Source: DATJNI01 sp035508275 (lineage in GTDB: Bacteria > Patescibacteriota > Saccharimonadia > Saccharimonadales > UBA4665). Taken from it: DNA of 64,000 nt. Shown in pieces: positions 58,845-64,000 of the stretch. Position 1 is the first letter of the stretch, and each line of letters opens with the position of its first letter. The stretch lies in contig DATJNI010000007.1 of the NCBI GenBank assembly GCA_035508275.1, forward strand, positions 62,001-126,000, read 5' to 3'. The position numbers and the translations under genes are program-made. The notes beneath the pieces were generated by a model. That model had not been told where the DNA came from and ran no database searches. It saw only the letters and a program-made list of their open reading frames with translations.

Positions 58845-60353
58845 CTACTTAGCGAATTCTACGGCTCTGGTTTCGCGGATTACGTTTACTTTGACAGTAC
58901 CTGGGTACTGCATGGTGGATTCAATTTTAGTGGCGATGTCTCTAGCCATTTTAATGGCGTTAAGATCATCTATGGATTCTGGTCTGACAAATATTCTGAC
59001 TTCACGTCCGGCACTAATGGCGTAGGATTTCTCAACTCCGTTAAAGCTGTTAGCAACATTCTCAAGATCTTTCATGCGCTCAGCAAAGTTTTCGGCGGAG
59101 ATGTTTCTGGCTCCTGGTCTTGCAGCGCTCATTGCATCAACTGTTCGAATAATTAAAGCTTCGACGGTTGTTGCATCGACGTCGTCGTGATGTTGTTCGG
59201 CGGCTAGAGCTACTTCTTCGGGGGCACCGTACTTTCTTAGTATTTCCCCGGAAATGTGGTGGTGCTTGCCTTCTATCTTGTGGGTTAGGGCTTTACCAAT
59301 GTCGTGGACTAGGGCAGCGTATTTAGTTGTTTTTACATCTGCACCTACTTCTTCAGCAATTATGGCTGACAGGTGGGCCATTTCGGTGGAGTGTTTTAGT
59401 ACGTTCTGGCCGTAGCTAGTTCGGTATCTTAGTTCTCCAAGTAAGTGCAAGATTTCTTTAGGAATACCTATAACACCAACTTCTCGGGCAGCATCTTCAC
59501 CGGCTCGCATGACATCTTTATCAACATTCTTTTGGGCCTTTTCAATTACTTCCTCAATCCTACCAGGATGGATACGCCCATCTTTTATGAGCATTTCTAA
59601 TGCTTGACGGGCTACTTCACGCCTAACGGGATCAAAGCTACTTAGTACTACATAGCCAGGCGTGTCATCTACTAGGATGTCAACGCCAGTTGCTCGTTGA
59701 AGAGCTTGGATGTTTCGCCCTTCTTTGCCGATGATACGGCCTTTCATTTCTTCGTCTTCAAGTTTTACGGATGTGATGGTTCGCTCAGCCGTTACTTCAC
59801 TAGCCATGCGCTCCATAGCCGTAGTTATTATTAATGCTGCCTGTTCTTCGGCGTTGTCTCTGGCTTCATTTTGCTTCTTGGAGATTAGACCGATGAGATC
59901 ATTCTTTATATCCCTTTCGGTCATTTGCATTAGCTTGTCGGCTGCTTCGGCTTTTGTAAGTTTAGCGATTTTTTCTAATTTATCTTGTTGCTTGGTACGA
60001 ATGGTACGGATTTCGTTTTTTAGAGATTCAACTTCGTCTTCGTTCTTTCGTAGCATTTCACTTCTTTTGTCTAGTTCGTCTAGTTTCTTGTCTAGAGATT
60101 CTTCGCGGGTTACTAGTCTGGCTTCAAGGTCTTTTAGTTCCCTTCTTCTGGACTGTTCTTCTTTTCTAGTTTCCTCAACGGATTTGTTTGCGTCTTCCCT
60201 AGCCTGCTCGACTAGTTTGCTAGCTTCTTTTTTGGCTTTATCTAGTTCTTTTTGTGCTTTTTCTTCAGCGGAACCCATTCTTTGTTTGGTAATAGCTAGA
60301 CTGGCGGCAAAACCAACAGCTAGCCCTGCAATAGCAAGCACTGCCTCTATCAT
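58845..60353 (-). CDS. rny: Ribonuclease Y
   Basis: 502 residues, the full family length. N-terminal helix (about 3-20) anchors it to the membrane; a long charged coiled coil (about 25-190); KH domain (KGRIIGKEGRNIQALQRATG); HD domain (HSTEMAHLSAIIAEEVG; ALVHDIGKAL with the HD pair); C-terminal region with SAARPGARNISAENF. It initiates mRNA decay at the membrane. A 5' region of about 190 bases precedes it, and AGAAAGG precedes the ATG. Confidence 0.97.
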   Translation of the reverse strand: MIEAVLAIAGLAVGFAASLAITKQRMGSAEEKAQKELDKAKKEASKLVEQAREDANKSVEETRKEEQSRRRELKDLEARLVTREESLDKKLDELDKRSEMLRKNEDEVESLKNEIRTIRTKQQDKLEKIAKLTKAEAADKLMQMTERDIKNDLIGLISKKQNEARDNAEEQAALIITTAMERMASEVTAERTITSVKLEDEEMKGRIIGKEGRNIQALQRATGVDILVDDTPGYVVLSSFDPVRREVARQALEMLIKDGRIHPGRIEEVIEKAQKNVDKDVMRAGEDAAREVGVIGIPKEILHLLGELRYRTSYGQNVLKHSTEMAHLSAIIAEEVGADVKTTKYAALVHDIGKALTHKIEGKHHHISGEILRKYGAPEEVALAAEQHHDDVDATTVEALIIRTVDAMSAARPGARNISAENFAERMKDLENVANSFNGVEKSYAISAGREVRIFVRPESIDDLNAIKMARDIATKIESTMQYPGTVKVNVIRETRAVEFAK

Positions 60354-60546
60354 AATTATCCTTTCTACTGTAGAGAGTAGATGAGGCGCTTACCCAGAAA
60401 AAGCGATCGCTATCAAGTCACTAGCTTTTCTCAGATAGATAAACGTTCTTACTCTCAAAAAACCTAAAAATTATTGCGTAACCTTGGTAAAGGAAGCTAT
60501 CTATAGTCTCTTCTTCTTAGAAGCTAAAACGTTCCTTATATGAAAT

Positions 60547-60576
60547 AATATACGCTTTTTGACGTGCCACGGTCAA
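60547..60576 (-). promoter_or_regulatory. Promoter of rny: TTGACC-18-TATATT
   Basis: On the minus strand TTGACC (60576-60571), an 18-base spacer and TATATT (60552-60547). Transcription should start near 60540, leaving a leader of about 190 bases before rny. The leader holds T-rich runs but no obvious hairpin. Confidence 0.6.
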
Positions 60577-60581
60577 TTATT

Positions 60582-60974
60582 TTACTTTCTTGGAGTAGTG
60601 ATGTGAGGTTCTCGACCATAGTTTGGAACAGCTACGTAGTCGTTTTCGTTATTTTCTAGTCTTTTTAGGCCAAGGTTTACCCAGTCGTGTGTGCCAGTTG
60701 ATACGAGCGGGATGCTAAGACTATAAGCTAGAGTATTAGCAACACTGAAGCCGATTCTAAGACCGGTAAAGCTGCCGGGGCCAGCAAATATTATGAGGCC
60801 TCCCAGGTCTTTTATTTCCATGTCAGATTTTTTAAGTAAATCGGTAATTTTTACTAGTATGGTTTTAGATAGTTCTTTGTGTGCCTGCCATTTTATTTTC
60901 TCTATTTCTTGGCCATCTTTTATTAGGCTGATTTCAGCCTCTGGGTTATCGGTTTTAATGGTTAATATGTTCAT
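60582..60974 (-). CDS. tsaB: TsaB-like protein, short form
   Basis: 130 residues, little more than half of the usual 210-230. LTIKTDNPEAEISLIKDG, then LGGLIIFAGPGSFTGLRIGFSVANTLAYSL, is the TsaB N-domain, including the GPGSFTGLR motif; the C-domain is missing and replaced by a short basic tail. TsaB works with TsaD and TsaE in tRNA t6A synthesis. Four bases separate it from tsaE upstream. Confidence 0.85.
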   Translation of the reverse strand: MNILTIKTDNPEAEISLIKDGQEIEKIKWQAHKELSKTILVKITDLLKKSDMEIKDLGGLIIFAGPGSFTGLRIGFSVANTLAYSLSIPLVSTGTHDWVNLGLKRLENNENDYVAVPNYGREPHITTPRK

Positions 60975-60978
60975 TGGT

Positions 60979-61425
60979 TTAGTTTAGTAAATAACTATAG
61001 CTCTTAGGATACTTTATATTTAGTTTTCTAGAATTCTCACCAGTAACCGTAATTGTTATTGTCAGCCTTTGACTAGGAAGTACGTTTTTTACAATGTCTG
61101 ACCATTCTACAATTACGACCGCATTTTTATCTTCTGTAGCTTCAGCTAGTTCGCTAGCCATAATGCCGGGTTCATTTAGTCTATAAAAGTCGTAGTGGTA
61201 ACTAGTGAACTTCTCTCCCCTGTATTCATTTTTAATGTTAAAGCTCGGACTAGTAACATTTGCTTTTATATAGGCGCCAGCTACTAGACCTTTGGTAAAT
61301 GTGGTTTTGCCTCCACCCAGGTCGCTAACAAGCTCAATGACCTCTCCGCCTTTTAGCTTGGAGCCAATTGTCTCAGCGAAAGCTGTTAGTTCTTTCTCAT
61401 TACTTAATTCTTTAACTATATCCAT
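60979..61425 (-). CDS. tsaE: tRNA threonylcarbamoyladenosine biosynthesis ATPase TsaE
   Basis: 148 residues. Walker A DLGGGKTTFTKGL, TSPSFNIKNEYRG, HYDFYRL and VVIVEWSDIV (Walker B-like, with the W) are TsaE hallmarks. It is the ATPase that regenerates the t6A complex. Divergent from the PRC-barrel gene; overlapping regulatory region at about 61426-61467. Confidence 0.93.
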   Translation of the reverse strand: MDIVKELSNEKELTAFAETIGSKLKGGEVIELVSDLGGGKTTFTKGLVAGAYIKANVTSPSFNIKNEYRGEKFTSYHYDFYRLNEPGIMASELAEATEDKNAVVIVEWSDIVKNVLPSQRLTITITVTGENSRKLNIKYPKSYSYLLN

Positions 61426-61455
61426 AGTTGTTGCTCGCTACTCGTAAAAATATAC

Positions 61456-61461
61456 TATTAT
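61456..61461 (+). promoter_or_regulatory. -10 hexamer TATTAT of the PRC-barrel gene, leaderless type
   Basis: TATTAT, six bases (ATTACT), then ATG 61468. Confidence 0.6.
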
Positions 61462-61467
61462 ATTACT

Positions 61468-61995
61468 ATGCTGCAACTAAGCAATGCGCTGGTCGGTAAG
61501 ACTGTTCTCTCGCTTCGGACGGGAACACCGATCGCTAAAGTTTTGGGTACAGTTATTAACCCCGATAACTTAAAGATTGAGGGCTTCTATGTAGAGGAGA
61601 AATTCTCTAAGAAGCATTTAGTCTTAGTTAGTCAGGATATCCGTGAGGTTTTGCATAACGGCTTTGTAGTTAATGATCAGGAGGTGCTGGTTGAGCCAGG
61701 GGAGTTAGTAAGACTAAAGAAAGTTATTGACTTAGAGTTTAGTTTAATTGGTAAACAGGTTGTGACAGTTTCAAAGGAGAAAGTCGGTAAGGTTAGTGAC
61801 TACGCTACCGAAACGACTACCTTTTTCATTCAGAAGATATATGTCAGCCAGTCTATTTTAAAGAGTTTTACGGGTGGAAACCTGAGTATCGATAGAAGCC
61901 AAATACAAGAAATAACTAATACAAAAGTAATTATTAACGATTTGTACGGTAAAGATAGCGTGCCTTCAGTTGCAACCGCGCCGAGCGCTTTTTAG
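61468..61995 (+). CDS. Tandem PRC-barrel protein
   Basis: 175 residues with two PRC-barrel-like units (about 6-85, LVGKTVLSLRTGTPIAKVLG, and 90-165, LIGKQVVTVSKEKVGKVSD). The barrel occurs in RimM and photosynthetic-reaction-centre H subunits; stand-alone forms may bind RNA or proteins. It is convergent with recX, separated by its stop codon only. Confidence 0.75.
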   Translation: MLQLSNALVGKTVLSLRTGTPIAKVLGTVINPDNLKIEGFYVEEKFSKKHLVLVSQDIREVLHNGFVVNDQEVLVEPGELVRLKKVIDLEFSLIGKQVVTVSKEKVGKVSDYATETTTFFIQKIYVSQSILKSFTGGNLSIDRSQIQEITNTKVIINDLYGKDSVPSVATAPSAF

Positions 61996-62591
61996 TCACC
62001 TTTAACTGCGTCCTTGATGTCAGAGTACGAGTAGCCTTGCCGAGAAAGATACTGCATGAGTTTTAGGTCGTCCTGATAACGAGTTTGTCTTCTTTTTATT
62101 TCAACCAGCTGTTTGATAGAGGATTTGTCACTTAGCTCCGTCTGGGTTAAAACCTTATCTATTACCTCTCCTTTTATATGTTTGGCACGAAGTGAATAAC
62201 GTATTTTATTAATCGAGGCAGGGGAGAAGCTTTTATGGTCGTTAACGAAGGCAAGGGCAAAGGCTTCATCATTAATTAAACCTAGATTACTTAACTTGTT
62301 AAGTATTGCATCGGTCAGGGCAGGGGAGGCCTTTTTTCTTTTAAGGTAGGTTTCTACCTGCCAACGAGTTTTTCTGGCACGGCTAACGTATGAGAGGGTG
62401 AGAAAATATATTTTGTCGGATTGTTCAAGGTTCTTTAGCTCTTCCAGCCTGTCTAAGTCAATCTCCTGGCCTTTCTTTAAGCCTTGGTCGCTTAGGGAAA
62501 GTTGGTCTAGTGATAGGGCATATTTACCATCTATATATATGGAAACTCGGCTAGTTATCTTCTTATGCGGGCGAATATCCGATATGCGCAT
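61992..62591 (-). CDS. recX: RecX regulatory protein
   Basis: 199 residues, slightly longer than typical. Three-helix repeats: YFLTLSYVSRARKTRWQVETYLKRK, LINDEAFALAFVNDH and KINKIRYSLRAKHI-type, plus a C-terminal RRQTRYQDDLKLMQYLSRQGYSYSDIKDAVKG. RecX modulates RecA filaments. It starts immediately at the end of recA (ATG 62591, one base after the recA stop), so they are co-translated. Confidence 0.92.
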   Translation of the reverse strand: MRISDIRPHKKITSRVSIYIDGKYALSLDQLSLSDQGLKKGQEIDLDRLEELKNLEQSDKIYFLTLSYVSRARKTRWQVETYLKRKKASPALTDAILNKLSNLGLINDEAFALAFVNDHKSFSPASINKIRYSLRAKHIKGEVIDKVLTQTELSDKSSIKQLVEIKRRQTRYQDDLKLMQYLSRQGYSYSDIKDAVKGD

Positions 62592-63626
62592 TTATTCTTT
62601 AGCGGCGTTTAGTTCCTTAACTTTTTCAACTACTTCGCTTAGTTTTGCAGGGTTTTCTTTGAAGTAGGTGATAGCCGCAGTTCTTCCCTGCCCTATTTTG
62701 CTACCTTTATATGAGAACCAGGCCCCGGCTTTTTCAATTATGTCTTCCTCGCTGGCTAGATCAACTACATCGCCAATGTAATTAATGCCTTCGTTGTATA
62801 GGATGTCGAATTCAGCTTGCTTAAAAGGTGGTGCTACCTTGTTTTTTACAACTTTTACTTTAACGCGGTTGCCAACTATTTCTTCGCCTTGCTTTATTTG
62901 TCCAATCCGGCGAATGTCCAGTCTTAAAGACGAATAGAACTTTAGGGCATTACCGCCGGTAGTAGTTTCTGGATTGCCAAACATAACACCTATCTTCATG
63001 CGGATTTGGTTAATAAAGATAACGGTGCCTTTGCTTCGGCTAATGATACCAGTTAGTTTTCTAAGCGCTTGGCTCATAAGTCGGGCTTGCAGTCCGGGTA
63101 AAGAGTCGCCCATTTCGCCTTCAATTTCGGCTCTTGGTACTAGTGCAGCAACTGAGTCAACTACTATTAGATCGACTGCATTGGATCGAACTAGCGTTTC
63201 AACAATCTCTAGCGCTTGCTCACCATTGTCTGGCTGGCTAAGTAGAAGGTTTTCTGTATCTACACCAATTCTTTTAGCGTATGAGGGGTCTAGTGCATGT
63301 TCTGCGTCGATGAAGGCTGCGGTGCCGCCAGCCTTTTGTATCTGCGCGATGGCATGAAGTGTAAGAGTAGTTTTTCCTGAAGATTCCGGACCATAGATTT
63401 CAACTATCCGCCCTTTTGGTATACCGCCGCCTAGAGCAATGTCTAGACTTAGGGCTCCAGTAGGAGTTGTTTCAATATTTACGGGGTGAGTTTCACCAAG
63501 CTTCATGATGCTACCTTTACCAAATTGCTTCTCGATTGACTCGAGAGCCATACCAAGGGCTTTGGTTTTGTTGGTTGATACCTCGCCTTTTGGTTCGCTT
63601 TTCTTTTCTGCCTTTTTTATTGCCAT
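62592..63626 (-). CDS. recA: Recombinase A
   Basis: 344 residues. Walker A GPESSGKTTLTLH, VVDSVAALVPRAEIEG (Walker B region), the L1/L2 loops (MSQALRKLTG; INQIRMKIGVMFGNPETTTGGNALKF) and KVVKNKVAPPFKQAEF. It catalyses strand exchange and homologous repair. The N-terminus is a Lys-rich extension, and the acidic C-tail is short. AGGAGG lies six bases before the ATG. A near-palindrome centred on ACCTAGGT lies upstream; not a recognisable SOS box. Confidence 0.98.
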   Translation of the reverse strand: MAIKKAEKKSEPKGEVSTNKTKALGMALESIEKQFGKGSIMKLGETHPVNIETTPTGALSLDIALGGGIPKGRIVEIYGPESSGKTTLTLHAIAQIQKAGGTAAFIDAEHALDPSYAKRIGVDTENLLLSQPDNGEQALEIVETLVRSNAVDLIVVDSVAALVPRAEIEGEMGDSLPGLQARLMSQALRKLTGIISRSKGTVIFINQIRMKIGVMFGNPETTTGGNALKFYSSLRLDIRRIGQIKQGEEIVGNRVKVKVVKNKVAPPFKQAEFDILYNEGINYIGDVVDLASEEDIIEKAGAWFSYKGSKIGQGRTAAITYFKENPAKLSEVVEKVKELNAAKE

Positions 63627-63833
63627 AACTACCCTCCTGAAACCCGTTACCTAGGTTACTGAATACACTTGTCCCACATCAATTATTTACTACTATTCTA
63701 ACATTTTTTATTAATGGTATCACTAGAGGATTGTTTGGGAAGGTATTTCCTCGCCTTATTTAATGTTTATTTAATATATTAACCTGTTAAAATATACCTA
63801 AACTATTAGAGTGGGAGCAAAAAGTAAACTCTT

Positions 63834-64000
63834 ATGTCAGACAAGGGCGGGAAGACAGGCAGTGCAGAAGTTGAGGAATCGGTTGATGAACTTGTTGCTC
63901 AAGCCATTAAACACGGCGTTAGCGACATACACTTAGAACCTCGTGAAGATATATTACTAGTTAGATTTAGAATTGATGGTACGCTGAAGGAAGCTAATCG
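63834..64000 (+). CDS. PilB/GspE-type ATPase, N-terminal part, runs off the right edge
   Basis: 55 complete codons. ASDIHLEP-type signature GVSDIHLEPREDILLVRFRIDGTLKEAN is the start of the type II secretion / type IV pilus ATPase N-domain. It suggests that type IV pilus genes follow to the right. Partial. Confidence 0.85.
   Translation, partial: MSDKGGKTGSAEVEESVDELVAQAIKHGVSDIHLEPREDILLVRFRIDGTLKEAN

Noticed and set aside
59710..60384. 224-codon plus-strand frame opposite rny
   Set aside because: It is the antisense shadow of the coiled-coil region; its Ser/Leu bias comes from complementing Glu/Lys codons, and there is no start signal.
63640..63665. SOS/LexA box before recA
   Set aside because: The ACCTAGGT core is a palindrome but matches no LexA box I know, and no lexA gene is in view.
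1..64000. UGA recoded as glycine, as in some CPR lineages
   Set aside because: TGA acts as stop in several genes whose products end normally (for example 32222-32224 and the recombinase).

Overview
The window looks like chromosomal DNA from a Patescibacteria (CPR) genome, most likely a Saccharibacteria (TM7) relative. That assignment is an inference from gene repertoire: a stripped-down TsaB, an HTH-fused MurA, a MurD-MurL type D-glutamate route, a pyruvoyl arginine decarboxylase, a standalone CofE-like ligase, Pro/Thr-rich surface proteins ending in LVNTGPGD plus a membrane helix, and very tight packing. TGA is used as a normal stop (for example at 32222-32224 and 57955-57957), which argues against the CPR lineages that recode UGA as glycine. 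Eight tRNA genes are present, all with an encoded CCA: Glu(TTC), Lys(CTT), Arg(TCT), Gly(TCC), Arg(TCG), His(GTG), Pro(CGG), Pro(TGG). No rRNA, CRISPR array or insertion sequence was seen.

Layout. 1-6.7 kb: tpiA and pgk, a large membrane-anchored glycoside-hydrolase-like protein, a small serine hydrolase and two small proteins. 6.9-13.1 kb: a surface cluster encoding a MoxR-type AAA+ ATPase, an unknown partner, a membrane protein with a degenerate VWA-like domain, and three exported Pro/Thr-rich proteins, two with LVNTGPGD tails. 13.2-19.4 kb: a 7TM histidine kinase, a DUF2156 protein, an operon of pyruvoyl arginine decarboxylase plus an unknown membrane protein with an acyltransferase-like C-terminus, and two orphan receiver proteins. 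19.4-22.8 kb: murD-murL and folD. 24.2-27.9 kb: a four-gene operon of ATP-grasp ligase, CofE-like glutamate ligase, RibD/DHFR-like reductase and MFS exporter. 28-34.4 kb: CtlX-type hydrolase, Tag glycosylase, MazG-like protein, K+ channel, and an ECF sigma / putative anti-sigma / exported-protein unit with a duplicated promoter motif. 34.4-47.9 kb: HTH-murA, glyA, murB, tmk, a proteasome-fold Ntn hydrolase, very small genes with inverted repeats, HIT and nucleotidyltransferase genes, a P1B-type ATPase and a CTP-dependent lipid-kinase-like protein. 48-50.5 kb: an LCP protein and a DUF4234 protein. About 51-58 kb: an accessory block ending in a large serine recombinase whose 3' end runs into tRNA-Pro(TGG). 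58-64 kb: the core genes ymdB, rny, tsaB, tsaE, recX, recA and the start of a PilB-like ATPase.

Two regulatory patterns stand out. First, about twenty genes have a TATAAT-like hexamer ending 6-8 bases (a few up to 11) before the start codon, so their mRNAs should be leaderless, while genes inside operons mostly use Shine-Dalgarno sites. Second, an identical bipartite motif (GTGAAACTTTTT, 10 bases, TGCATATAACTATT) lies before the ECF sigma gene and before the exported-protein gene downstream, which predicts an autoregulated envelope-stress unit.
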